NCBI GenBank assembly: GCA_902773135.1
Contig: CACYDP010000096.1
Span: 1-64,000, forward strand
DNA: 64,000 nucleotides
Direction: 5' to 3'
From: an uncultured Ruminococcus sp.
Lineage (GTDB): Bacteria > Bacillota > Clostridia > Oscillospirales > Acutalibacteraceae
Made by a program: the position numbers and the translations under genes
Shown: positions 26,979 to 35,291 of the stretch, in pieces
How positions within the stretch are numbered: position 1 is the stretch's first letter
How the letters are laid out: the number at the start of each line of letters is the position of its first letter
Notes under the pieces: model-generated
The model's input: only the letters and a program-made list of their open reading frames with translations
What the model was told of the DNA's origin: nothing
Database searches by the model: none

Positions 26979-27920
26979 TCAATCCTCTTCCACAGTCAGT
27001 GTACTTTTTTCGACCGTGCCGTATTTGATATTCTGCACTTGTTCGGCATTAATCATACCGCTATACTGATTATAAAAATATCCTGCCGGAATCAGACCCG
27101 TATCCACACGAGGCTGAAAATGGTTTTTGGTGGACGGAATGACATAACGTCTGAGTATCATTACAATGCCCAACACAAATACGCCGATACTGATCCACTG
27201 AGAAGTAGAAAGTCCAAAAAGGTGTCCTCTGATGAGATCGCCTCTGTAAAATTCATCAACAAATCTGATAACGGCATAGGCAAAAAAGTAAACACCGAGC
27301 AGTGTTCCTTTTTTGAACTTTTTGCGGCTCATCAGGATAAGAACAGCCATCAAAAGCAAATTCAGACCTGCTTCAATCAGCTGAATGGGCAGACGGGTAA
27401 CACCGTTGGCGTCGGGGTTGAGTTCACTGTGGTAAACAACACCCCATGTTGATTCTATTCCGTAGCAGCAGCCGCCCAGGAAACAGCCCAGACGTCCAAA
27501 AGCGTGAAAAAGCGGAATAGCGGGTGCGAAGATGTCGGCATAAAGAGAAAAGTCAATTTTTACAGACTTACAGTACATTTTTGCGGCGATGACCGCTCCG
27601 AGAAGACCTCCGTAAAAAACCATTCCGCCGATCCATAAGCCCATCAGTTCCAGTCCCCGACCGAATGATGAGGTGAAATCCTGAAAATGGGAAAAAATAT
27701 AGGCGGCTACATCAAGCCGTGTGATGCCATAGACCATATGTGCCCCGATAAATGCCCCGATGGCAGCAAAAAGGGGAATATTGATAATATGTACTTTGCT
27801 GAAATCTTTGCGTTTTTTGGTCATAAAGTACACTAACAGTGCCGCAAATGTGATTCCAAAAAGAACGCAGATGCCATAGGTAGGAATCTGTTTGCCTAAA
27901 ATATTGAGATATGGAAACAT
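26979..27920 (-). CDS. lgt: Prolipoprotein diacylglyceryl transferase Lgt
   Basis: Polytopic membrane enzyme that moves diacylglycerol from phosphatidylglycerol to the lipobox cysteine of prelipoproteins, so it matures the lipoproteins encoded at 16284, 20350, 40978 and 45024. The 313-residue product has about seven hydrophobic helices and the clostridial version of the Lgt signature, HAFGRLGCFLGGCCYG, instead of the enterobacterial HGRIGNFINGELWGR. The ATG at 27920 is 9 bases after AAAGGA; an upstream ATG inside the Shine-Dalgarno region is less likely. A terminator-like hairpin and a consensus promoter lie directly upstream. Confidence 0.9.
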   Translation of the reverse strand: MFPYLNILGKQIPTYGICVLFGITFAALLVYFMTKKRKDFSKVHIINIPLFAAIGAFIGAHMVYGITRLDVAAYIFSHFQDFTSSFGRGLELMGLWIGGMVFYGGLLGAVIAAKMYCKSVKIDFSLYADIFAPAIPLFHAFGRLGCFLGGCCYGIESTWGVVYHSELNPDANGVTRLPIQLIEAGLNLLLMAVLILMSRKKFKKGTLLGVYFFAYAVIRFVDEFYRGDLIRGHLFGLSTSQWISIGVFVLGIVMILRRYVIPSTKNHFQPRVDTGLIPAGYFYNQYSGMINAEQVQNIKYGTVEKSTLTVEED

Positions 27921-27941
27921 CCTGTCAAATCCTTTCATTAT

Positions 27942-27979
27942 CAAAAATAAAAAAGTTGGCAATCTGTATAATTGCCAAC
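27942..27979 (-). terminator. Terminator-like hairpin at the 5' end of lgt mRNA
   Basis: On the minus strand GTTGGCAAT (27979-27971) pairs perfectly with ATTGCCAAC (27963-27955) and is followed by TTTTTTATTTTT. It lies only 7-15 bases after a consensus promoter and 35 bases before the lgt start, so it is either an attenuator for lgt or the terminator of the ABC operon upstream. Confidence 0.75.
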
Positions 27980-27982
27980 CTC

Positions 27983-28012
27983 ATTATATACTTTCGTTTG
28001 TTATTGTGTCAA
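27983..28012 (-). promoter_or_regulatory. Consensus promoter of lgt
   Basis: Minus-strand TTGACA (28012-28007), 18-bp spacer, TATAAT (27988-27983). Predicted start about 27976, inside the first bases of the hairpin. Confidence 0.75.
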
Positions 28013-28099
28013 TGCAATGATTTTACAATATTGTATTGATAAAAAAGAAATTTCTTAATCGTTCGGACAAAAGGACGTTTCTATGGTGTTGACATCGTA

Positions 28100-30025
28100 T
28101 CAGGAAAGTTCAAAGGCACCGGTATAAAGCTGATAATATTTTCCTTTGCGTTCAATCAGTTGTTCATGCGTGCCTCGTTCGATGATTTTGCCGAGTTCAA
28201 GTACCATAATGACATCGGAGTTCTGAACGGTGGAAAGTCTGTGGGCAATCACAAACACGGTTCTGCCGTACATCAGTCCGTCCATACCTTTTTGTACCAA
28301 AGCTTCGGTTCTTGTATCAATGCTTGATGTTGCTTCGTCCATAATCATAACGGGAGGATCGGCAACAGCAGCACGGGCGATTGAAATCAGCTGGCACTGC
28401 CCCTGTGAAAGCTGACCTCCGTCACCGGTGATCACGGTATTGTAGCCGTCCGGAAGACGTGTGATAAAGTCGTGTGCATTGGCAAGCTGTGCCGCCGCCA
28501 TACATTCTTCGTCGGTTGCGTCCAGCTTTCCGTAGCGAATGTTCTCCATTACTGTACCCGTGAAAAGATGTACGTCTTGGAGAACAATACCGAGTGAACG
28601 CCGCAGATCTGTCTTTTTAATTTTATTGATATTAATTCCGTCATATCGGATTTTGCCGTCATCAATATCATAAAAACGGTTAATCAGGTTGGTGATGGTG
28701 GTTTTGCCGGCACCGGTAGCACCCACAAAGGCAACTTTTTGCCCCGGTTTAGCATACAGTTCTATGTCGTGCAGCACTAATTTATCCGGTTCATAGCCGA
28801 AATCTACGCCGTCCAGCACCACTTCGCCGCACAGTTTGGTATAGGTAACGCTGCCGTCGCCGTGAGGGTGTTTCCATGCCCACATTTCTGTGCGTTCTTC
28901 GGTTTCGATGAGCTTGTCGCTGCTGTCATATTTTGCATTGACAAGAGTGACATAGCCATTGTCCTGTTCGCTTTCTTCGTCCATCAGGTTGAAAATGCGT
29001 TCCGCACCTGCCAAAGCCATAATCACGGAATTCAGCTGGTTGGAAATTTCGCCGATTGGTCGGGTGAAGTTTTTGGATAACGTCAGAAATGATACCACTG
29101 TTCCGAGTGATACGGCACTGATTCCGGAAATGGACAATAAAGCACCTACAATGGCAATCAGAACATATTGTATATTTCCCAGGTTGTTCATAATCGGCAT
29201 CAATATATTGGCAAAGGTGTGTGCATTGGTAGCACTTTTGCAGAGTTCTTCGTTTTTCCGGTCAAATTCTTCTTTGGCTTTTTCTTCATGACAAAATACC
29301 TTGATGACTTTCTGACCGTTAATCATTTCTTCGATAAATCCGTTCACGCTGCCGAGTTCTTTTTGCTGTTTAATGAAATAGACAGCACTTTTTCCGGCGA
29401 TTGTTTTGGTGATAAACATTATCACGACAACAAAGAGAAGCACAAACAATGTAAGGAAAAAATTCAGTGTGATCATTGCAAAGAAAACAGCAATAATCGT
29501 CATTACGGACGAGAACATCTGCGGTATGCTCATAGAAAGCATTTGTCGGAGTGTATCTGTATCGTTGGTATAGCGGCTCATAATATCGCCGTGTGTATGT
29601 GTGTCGAAATATTTTACGGGGAGTGTCTGCATATGTTCAAACATTTCGTCACGGATTTTTTTCTGGATTCCCTGTGAAATGCCGACCATCAGCCAGTTGT
29701 ACAAGAAAGTAGCCAGTGCTCCCAGAACCAGTATGACTGCCATCGTGATGGTAAGTGTCAGCAGTCCGCTGAAATCTTTATTATCTGCCACAAGAAGAGG
29801 AGTAATATAGTTGTCGATCAGTATCTGGATAAATAAAGAACTGACCACTCCTGCACCGGCACTGAAAAGTATGCAGAAAAGCACAATGACAAATCTGCCC
29901 TTATAGGCACCGATATATTTCATCAGCCGTTTGATTGTTTTTACAGGATTGCCTTTGGGTCTTGCCGGCATCTTGGGCGGTGCTGCCGTGCTGTTTTTGG
30001 GGATCGTTCCGGACTTCTTAGCCAT
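28100..30025 (-). CDS. Multidrug-type ABC exporter, subunit B (canonical ATP site)
   Basis: A 641-residue half-transporter with six membrane helices (about 40-350) and a C-terminal ATPase. Walker A is GATGAGKTT, the signature is LSQGQ, Walker B is VMIMDEATS with the catalytic Glu present, and the H-loop IAHRLS is intact. A 55-residue insertion rich in charged residues (starting EESEQDNGYV) joins the membrane and ATPase parts, typical of this subunit in clostridial pairs. The start is the ATG for MAKKSG with AAAGGAAG 8 bases upstream; it overlaps the partner gene by 8 bases. With its partner it forms a heterodimer; export of drugs or lipids is inferred from the family and the MarR regulator. 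Confidence 0.92.
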   Translation of the reverse strand: MAKKSGTIPKNSTAAPPKMPARPKGNPVKTIKRLMKYIGAYKGRFVIVLFCILFSAGAGVVSSLFIQILIDNYITPLLVADNKDFSGLLTLTITMAVILVLGALATFLYNWLMVGISQGIQKKIRDEMFEHMQTLPVKYFDTHTHGDIMSRYTNDTDTLRQMLSMSIPQMFSSVMTIIAVFFAMITLNFFLTLFVLLFVVVIMFITKTIAGKSAVYFIKQQKELGSVNGFIEEMINGQKVIKVFCHEEKAKEEFDRKNEELCKSATNAHTFANILMPIMNNLGNIQYVLIAIVGALLSISGISAVSLGTVVSFLTLSKNFTRPIGEISNQLNSVIMALAGAERIFNLMDEESEQDNGYVTLVNAKYDSSDKLIETEERTEMWAWKHPHGDGSVTYTKLCGEVVLDGVDFGYEPDKLVLHDIELYAKPGQKVAFVGATGAGKTTITNLINRFYDIDDGKIRYDGININKIKKTDLRRSLGIVLQDVHLFTGTVMENIRYGKLDATDEECMAAAQLANAHDFITRLPDGYNTVITGDGGQLSQGQCQLISIARAAVADPPVMIMDEATSSIDTRTEALVQKGMDGLMYGRTVFVIAHRLSTVQNSDVIMVLELGKIIERGTHEQLIERKGKYYQLYTGAFELS

Positions 30026-31760
30026 GATCAGCACTTCCTTTCTGCTGAGAATAGTATACTTCCTGATAAATTTCATTAGATTGAAGAAGTTCTTCGTGAG
30101 TTCCTATCTGGTTGACGGTACCGCCGTCCAGTACAATGATTTTGTCGGCATCCTGAACAGAGAAAATACGCTGTGCAATAATGATTTTTGTGGTATCGGG
30201 TATCTGTTCGAGGAAGGCTTTTCGTATCAGAGCATCGGTTTTGGTATCGACGGCACTGGTGGAGTCGTCCAGAATGAGTATTTTCGGAGATTTGAGCAAA
30301 GCCCTTGCAATACACAGACGCTGACGTTGTCCTCCTGAAACGTTGGTACCTCCCTGTTCGATATAGGTATCGTATTGGTCGGGCATTCTCCGGATAAAAT
30401 CATCGGCACAGGCAAGTTGGCAGGCTTTGACGAGTTCTTCATCGCTTGCATTTTCATTGCCCCAGCGGAGATTTTCTTTAATAGTACCTGAAAACAGTAC
30501 ATTCTTTTGCAGAACCATTGCCACATTGTCACGCAGCGTTTCCAAATCATACTCTTTTACGTCCCTGCCGCCGACATAGACGGTACCCTCCGTTGTGTCG
30601 TAAAGACGGGGAATCAACTGGACAAACGTGGATTTTGAAGAACCTGTTCCTCCGATAATGCCGATGGTTTCACCTGATTTGATGCTAAGATTGATGTCTT
30701 TCAGACAGAGTTTGTTTTTGTCTTTTGCATAGCTGAAGTTGACATTGTCAAAGCGAATACTTCCGTCTTCCACCTCTTTGCAGGGGTCATCGGAATTAGC
30801 GAGGTCGGGAACTTCATTCAGAACTTCGGCAATACGGTCGCCTGAGGCTTTTGACATAATGACCATAATCATGATCACAGCCACAAACATCAGGCTCATC
30901 AGTATCTGCATAATGTAGGTAAACATACTGGTCAGTTCACCGGTCGTCATATCGCCGAATACGATGAATTTTGCAGCAAACCAGGAGATAAGAAGAATAC
31001 AGGCATACACACAAAGCTGCATAACAGGCATATTAAAGGCAACGGTTTTTTCGGCCTTGCTGAAATCTTCATAGATTTCTTTTGAAATATTTCTGAACTT
31101 TTTGTTCTCATAATCTTCACGTACAAAGGATTTGACCACCCTGATGCCGTGAAGGTTTTCCTGAACCACATTATTGAGTTTATCGTATTTTTTGAAAACT
31201 CTTCTGAAAATCGGATGAGCCTTTTTCATAATGATGAACAATGCAACGGCAATCACCGGCAGGAATATCACAAAAATCCACGATAAAGAGGCATTGACCC
31301 GAAAGGACATTACCATTGCGAAAATCATTGTGCAGGGTGCCCGGAACGCCATACGAAGTATCATCTGATAGGAATTCTGAATATTGGTAACATCGGTCGT
31401 CATTCTTGTCACAAGACTGGAAGTAGAGAATTTGTCAATGTTAGAAAAGGAAAAATCCTGAATTTTGTGAAACATATCGTGACGCAGGTTTTTAGCAAGA
31501 CCTGCCGAAGCAATTGCGGCGAATCTGCCTGCCAGAGCTGCAAATGTCAAAGATACAAGGGCAAGCACTACCAGTACCAGACCGATTTTCCATATGTAAT
31601 CCATATCTACGTTGTTTCCGTTTTGAAAACCTTTGTCAATCAGGTCTGCCATATAGTAAGGAATCAGAACCTCCATAATGACTTCAGCGATAATCAGAAT
31701 CGGTGTGATGATCGAGGGGAATTTGTATTCCCTTATACACTTTGCCAGAGTTTTGATCAT
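30018..31760 (-). CDS. Multidrug-type ABC exporter, subunit A (degenerate ATP site)
   Basis: A 580-residue half-transporter with six membrane helices and an ATPase domain. Walker A is GGTGSSKST and the signature VSGGQRQR, but Walker B is ILILDDSTSAVD, with Asp in place of the catalytic Glu, and the H-loop reads IAQRIF, with Gln for His. These replacements mark the non-catalytic half of heterodimeric exporters such as BmrC/BmrD and TM287/288. It overlaps the MarR gene by 4 bases (ATGA) and the following subunit by 8, with AAAGGAGG before its ATG, so all three are translated from one message. Confidence 0.92.
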   Translation of the reverse strand: MIKTLAKCIREYKFPSIITPILIIAEVIMEVLIPYYMADLIDKGFQNGNNVDMDYIWKIGLVLVVLALVSLTFAALAGRFAAIASAGLAKNLRHDMFHKIQDFSFSNIDKFSTSSLVTRMTTDVTNIQNSYQMILRMAFRAPCTMIFAMVMSFRVNASLSWIFVIFLPVIAVALFIIMKKAHPIFRRVFKKYDKLNNVVQENLHGIRVVKSFVREDYENKKFRNISKEIYEDFSKAEKTVAFNMPVMQLCVYACILLISWFAAKFIVFGDMTTGELTSMFTYIMQILMSLMFVAVIMIMVIMSKASGDRIAEVLNEVPDLANSDDPCKEVEDGSIRFDNVNFSYAKDKNKLCLKDINLSIKSGETIGIIGGTGSSKSTFVQLIPRLYDTTEGTVYVGGRDVKEYDLETLRDNVAMVLQKNVLFSGTIKENLRWGNENASDEELVKACQLACADDFIRRMPDQYDTYIEQGGTNVSGGQRQRLCIARALLKSPKILILDDSTSAVDTKTDALIRKAFLEQIPDTTKIIIAQRIFSVQDADKIIVLDGGTVNQIGTHEELLQSNEIYQEVYYSQQKGSADHG

Positions 31761-32212
31761 GATTTGTTTCCTCCTTTGTCATCAATATTCTTTTGGATTT
31801 TTTGAAGAACATTAAAAAATACGGTCAGTTCTTCATCACTGATACCCTGACGCATTTTGTTTTCGTAATCTTTGATGTCATCCAGCATAAAAGAGTAGAT
31901 TTTTTCTGCTTTTGGAGTCAGTGTCAATTTTTTCAGGCGTGCATCATAAGGGACGCTTTCCCGCTGAATATAGCCTTTTTTTTCCATCAGCTGTACGATA
32001 TTGGAAACAGTGGAACGTCTGATAGAAAACTGTTCCTCGATGTCACGCTGAAAAATTTCTTTGTCATTGTTTTCGGCAAGATAAGCGATGATCCAGCCAT
32101 TTTTATTGGTGGCTTCATAAAATTTTCTTTTTGTACTTTCCTTAATAATATGTCTTCCTAACATATTATTGACTTTACTGATTTCGATGCCCAGAAACTT
32201 TTCTTTCTGCAA
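31757..32212 (-). CDS. MarR family transcriptional regulator (TTG start)
   Basis: Winged-helix dimeric repressor of 151 residues with helix-turn-helix QRDIEEQFSIRRSTVSNIVQLMEKKGYIQRE and the wing DARLKKLTLTPKAEKI. The start is TTG at 32212, 7 bases after AAAGGAGGG. It precedes and overlaps the ABC exporter genes, and two palindromes between its promoter and ribosome binding site are its probable operators, so it should repress its own operon until a ligand, probably a transported compound, is bound. Confidence 0.92.
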   Translation of the reverse strand: MQKEKFLGIEISKVNNMLGRHIIKESTKRKFYEATNKNGWIIAYLAENNDKEIFQRDIEEQFSIRRSTVSNIVQLMEKKGYIQRESVPYDARLKKLTLTPKAEKIYSFMLDDIKDYENKMRQGISDEELTVFFNVLQKIQKNIDDKGGNKS

Positions 32213-32234
32213 CAGTACTCCCTCCTTTAAAATG

Positions 32235-32261
32235 TTAGTATGCTAATTGTTAGCGTGCTAA
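32235..32261. promoter_or_regulatory. Paired MarR operators
   Basis: Two 12-bp palindromes of the form TTAGYRTGCTAA: TTAGTATGCTAA (32235-32246) and TTAGCGTGCTAA (32250-32261), 15 bp centre to centre. Both lie just downstream of the -10 box of the MarR operon, where a bound repressor would block transcription. Confidence 0.8.
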
Positions 32262-32262
32262 C

Positions 32263-32291
32263 ATTCTATCATTTTGTTTGGGAGATGTCAA
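32263..32291 (-). promoter_or_regulatory. Promoter of the MarR-ABC operon
   Basis: Minus-strand TTGACA (32291-32286), 17-bp spacer, TAGAAT (32268-32263), adjacent to the operators. Confidence 0.8.
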
Positions 32292-32312
32292 CCGCTGCTA
32301 AAAATTATTTGG

Positions 32313-32341
32313 TTGAAAATATCTTTCTGTTTTACTATAAT
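32313..32341 (+). promoter_or_regulatory. Promoter of the alpha/beta hydrolase gene
   Basis: TTGAAA (32313-32318), 17-bp spacer, TATAAT (32336-32341), about 48 bases before the start codon. Confidence 0.75.
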
Positions 32342-32388
32342 AATGATAGTATTCCATATCCGGACAAAAAACAGGAAAGGGACTGCGA

Positions 32389-33318
32389 ATGATGATAACA
32401 GAGTGGAAGAAACGTTCCATCAGAGCAAAAGAAGTGGAACGCATTATCAGAATTTCCGGCAATAAAAGAAAATTCAAAGAAATGTCGGAGGAAGAATTTC
32501 AGAAACAGATGGAGGAAGCTGAAAAAAATTACGAAAAGCCGTTTCCGAACCCCGAAAAAATTATACGGCGGAACGTAGAGGAATTTTATATCAATGACAA
32601 AATGCAGACTTTTGTGTGGGGAAATGAAGATGCCAATCATATTATCCTGTATTTTCACGGAGGAGCCTATGTCTATCCGCCGATGCTGCTGCATTTTAAG
32701 GCGGTGGATAATATAGCCAAAAAAACGGGTGCCCGTGTGTATTTTCCGATTTACCCGAGAATACCGGCATATCATTTTAAAGATGTCTATCCTCTTGTCG
32801 ATAAACTGTACTCGGACATACTGAAAACCGCCCCTCCCGAAAGCGTCACGCTGATGGGAGATTCGGCAGGCGGAGGCATCGCCTTGGGATTTGCTTTATG
32901 GTTGAAAGATTTTGATCTGCCGCAGCCGAAAAATATTATCCTGATCTCGCCGTGGCTTGATGTCACGATGAGCAACAAATCAATGGAAAAATATGAAAAG
33001 AAAGACCCGCTGCTTGCTGTGTGGGGACTGAGAAAAATGGGACAGATCTGGGCAGGCGGCAAAGATGACAGGATTATGCCGTATGTCAGTCCTATTTACG
33101 GCGATCACGAAGGCTTGGGCAAAATAACAATGCTTGTGGGAACAAGAGAACTTTTTTATCCCGAAGTGATGCGGTTTTCTAAATTGCTGCATCAACAAAA
33201 AATCGACTACAACCTGTTGATTGCCCATAAAATGAATCACGCTTTTCCCGTGATGCCGATTCCCGAGGGAAGACGCTCCCAGAATTTTATAGCGGACATT
33301 ATCAATGAAAAAATCTGA
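32389..33318 (+). CDS. Alpha/beta hydrolase, hormone-sensitive-lipase type
   Basis: A 309-residue cytoplasmic esterase-like enzyme. It has the oxyanion motif HGGA (in LYFHGGAYVY), the nucleophile elbow GDSAGGG, a probable acid in the VGTRELFYPEV region and the catalytic His in MNHAFPV, the pattern of the alpha/beta hydrolase fold-3 (HSL) family acting on short esters. The first 70 residues are a charged cap. GGAAAGGGA precedes tandem ATG codons; the first is used. It is divergent from the MarR operon with about 175 bases between starts and has its own promoter; a link to the exporter is not shown. Confidence 0.88.
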   Translation: MMITEWKKRSIRAKEVERIIRISGNKRKFKEMSEEEFQKQMEEAEKNYEKPFPNPEKIIRRNVEEFYINDKMQTFVWGNEDANHIILYFHGGAYVYPPMLLHFKAVDNIAKKTGARVYFPIYPRIPAYHFKDVYPLVDKLYSDILKTAPPESVTLMGDSAGGGIALGFALWLKDFDLPQPKNIILISPWLDVTMSNKSMEKYEKKDPLLAVWGLRKMGQIWAGGKDDRIMPYVSPIYGDHEGLGKITMLVGTRELFYPEVMRFSKLLHQQKIDYNLLIAHKMNHAFPVMPIPEGRRSQNFIADIINEKI

Positions 33319-33340
33319 CGGAGCGGCTTTCTCACCCGTC

Positions 33341-33369
33341 TTGACAAAATATCAAATTCATTATATAGT
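33341..33369 (+). promoter_or_regulatory. Promoter of the nrnA-truB-ribF operon
   Basis: TTGACA (33341-33346), 17-bp spacer, TATAGT (33364-33369), about 52 bases before the nrnA start. Confidence 0.8.
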
Positions 33370-33420
33370 AAAAACTAATGAAATAAGCCTGTGGGCTGGT
33401 TGAAATCTCGGAGGAAAACA

Positions 33421-34380
33421 ATGAAAGAGCTGACTTTACAAGAAATTGCGTTGCTCCTGCAACAAAAAGATAATATTTTGGTTCTGATGCATAAATCTCC
33501 CGACGGCGATGCGGTCGGCTGTGCCTACGGTATTTGTATGGCATTGAGAAAACTCGGGAAAAATTGTATGCCTGTATGCAGTGACCCTATACCCTCAAAA
33601 TATGAATATATTACTTCCAAGCTGCCTCCTCAGGAATTTGAACCTGCCTTTATTATGACAGTCGATATAGCAGATACCCAGCTTTTCGGAGAGAAAACAG
33701 CAGTCTATCAGGATCGGGTGGATCTTTGTATTGACCATCATTTTTCTAATACGGGTTTTGCGAAAGAGGGCTATGTTGACGGGAAAAGCGGGGCTTGTGC
33801 CGAAATTATCGCTAAAATCATCGAACTTGCCGGTGTTGAAATTGATCAGGATATTGCCAATGCTATATTTACGGGTATCAGCACCGATACAGGCTGCTTT
33901 AAATACTCTAACGCAAGCTCACAGTCATACAGAATTGCTGCCGATATGATCGATAAGGGTGCCGATAGTGCTTATATCAACAGGATTATGTTTGATACCA
34001 AATCCCGCCAAAGACTGGAAATTGAAAGATTGGTGCTGGATTCACTTGAATTTTTTGAAGAGGACAAAATTGCCGCTGTATGTATTACCAAAGAAATGAT
34101 GCAAAAATCAGGTGCAGCCGATGATGATACGGACGGCATCGCAGGACTTCCCCGTCAGATAGAGGGTGTCAAAATCGGATTGACACTGAACGAAAAGGAC
34201 AGCGGTGTCTTTAAAGTATCATGCAGGAGTGCAGGTGATGTGGATGTTTCAGGAATTTGCCGTTGTTTCGGCGGAGGCGGACACAAGGCAGCAGCAGGCT
34301 GTGTCATCAATGCTCCGTATGAAGAAGCAAAACAACGCTTGGTGGATGCTGCCCGAAAGGCTCTGAAAGGTGAACTATGA
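33421..34380 (+). CDS. nrnA: DHH-family phosphoesterase, NrnA-like
   Basis: Bifunctional oligoribonuclease and 3'-phosphoadenosine-5'-phosphate phosphatase family; 319 residues. The DHH domain carries SPDGDAVG, TVDIADTQ and CIDHHFSN (metal ligands), followed by TGISTDTGCFKY; the C-terminal DHHA1 domain ends in FGGGGHKAAAG. It degrades 2-5 base RNA oligomers and pAp in the cytoplasm. The start is the ATG after CGGAGGA; ten upstream codons in frame lie across the ribosome binding site. It overlaps truB by four bases, matching the conserved rbfA-nrnA-truB-ribF order in Firmicutes, though rbfA is absent here. Confidence 0.92.
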   Translation: MKELTLQEIALLLQQKDNILVLMHKSPDGDAVGCAYGICMALRKLGKNCMPVCSDPIPSKYEYITSKLPPQEFEPAFIMTVDIADTQLFGEKTAVYQDRVDLCIDHHFSNTGFAKEGYVDGKSGACAEIIAKIIELAGVEIDQDIANAIFTGISTDTGCFKYSNASSQSYRIAADMIDKGADSAYINRIMFDTKSRQRLEIERLVLDSLEFFEEDKIAAVCITKEMMQKSGAADDDTDGIAGLPRQIEGVKIGLTLNEKDSGVFKVSCRSAGDVDVSGICRCFGGGGHKAAAGCVINAPYEEAKQRLVDAARKALKGEL

Positions 34381-35285
34381 ACGGAATTGTGATTATTGAT
34401 AAGCCTGCCGATTTTACGTCTTTTGATGTTGTTGCCGTTGTGAGAAAAACGCTGCACGAAAGAAAAATCGGTCATACAGGAACGCTTGACCCGATGGCAA
34501 CGGGAGTTCTTCCGATATTGCTCGGCTGTGCTACTAAAGCCCAGAGCCTGCTGCCCGACACGGATAAGGAGTACGTGGCAGCATTTACACTTGGCGTTGC
34601 CACAGATACACTCGACATTACAGGCAAGGTTCTGAAACGCTGTGAAAGCCATATCGGAACGGAACAGCTCCGGGCGGTACTGCCGCAGTTTTGCGGTGAT
34701 ATTATGCAGATACCGCCTATGTATTCGGCAGTATCAAAAGATGGGGTTCGTTTGTACGAACTGGCAAGAAAAGGAATAGAAACAGAAAGAGAAGCCCGCA
34801 AAGTATCTGTCAGCCGATTGGAATTGCTCTGTTTTGACGAAACAACACAGTCGGGGGAATTGGCGATCGCCTGCTCCAAAGGAACTTATGTGAGAGTAAT
34901 ATGTGACGATATAGGAAAAGTTTTCGGCTGCGGCTGTGTGATGACCTCGCTCAGAAGAACACGTGCCTGCGGTTATGATCTGAGTGACGCTGTCAGCCTT
35001 GATGAACTGAAAAAGGCAGCAGCGGACAATGATTTTCAGCAGTATATCCGTCCCACAGATACGGTATTCGGAGCATATCCGAGTGTCAGAATCACAGCAG
35101 CACAAACGGTTCGTTTCGGAAACGGCGGAGGGCTGATGCTGTCACGGCTGAAAATAACCGATCAGGCAGTGGACGGTATGCTGTACCGTGTTTACGGAGA
35201 AAATAATGTCTTTATGGGACTGGGAATTATCAATACGGAAAAAAATGAACTTTCCGTAAGAAAAAGATTTGTGGCAGAAAGTTGA
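34377..35285 (+). CDS. truB: tRNA pseudouridine(55) synthase TruB
   Basis: Makes pseudouridine 55 in the T-loop of tRNAs. The 302-residue product has the N-terminal GIVIIDKPADFTSFDVV motif and the catalytic-aspartate motif KIGHTGTLDPMATGVLP, then YSAVSKDGVRLYELARKG and GTYVRVICDDIG. A C-terminal extension (about 230-300) is the usual PUA-like region. It starts at ATG 34377, overlapping nrnA by ATGA, and ends 6 bases before ribF. Confidence 0.95.
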   Translation: MNGIVIIDKPADFTSFDVVAVVRKTLHERKIGHTGTLDPMATGVLPILLGCATKAQSLLPDTDKEYVAAFTLGVATDTLDITGKVLKRCESHIGTEQLRAVLPQFCGDIMQIPPMYSAVSKDGVRLYELARKGIETEREARKVSVSRLELLCFDETTQSGELAIACSKGTYVRVICDDIGKVFGCGCVMTSLRRTRACGYDLSDAVSLDELKKAAADNDFQQYIRPTDTVFGAYPSVRITAAQTVRFGNGGGLMLSRLKITDQAVDGMLYRVYGENNVFMGLGIINTEKNELSVRKRFVAES

Positions 35286-35291
35286 TTGGAT

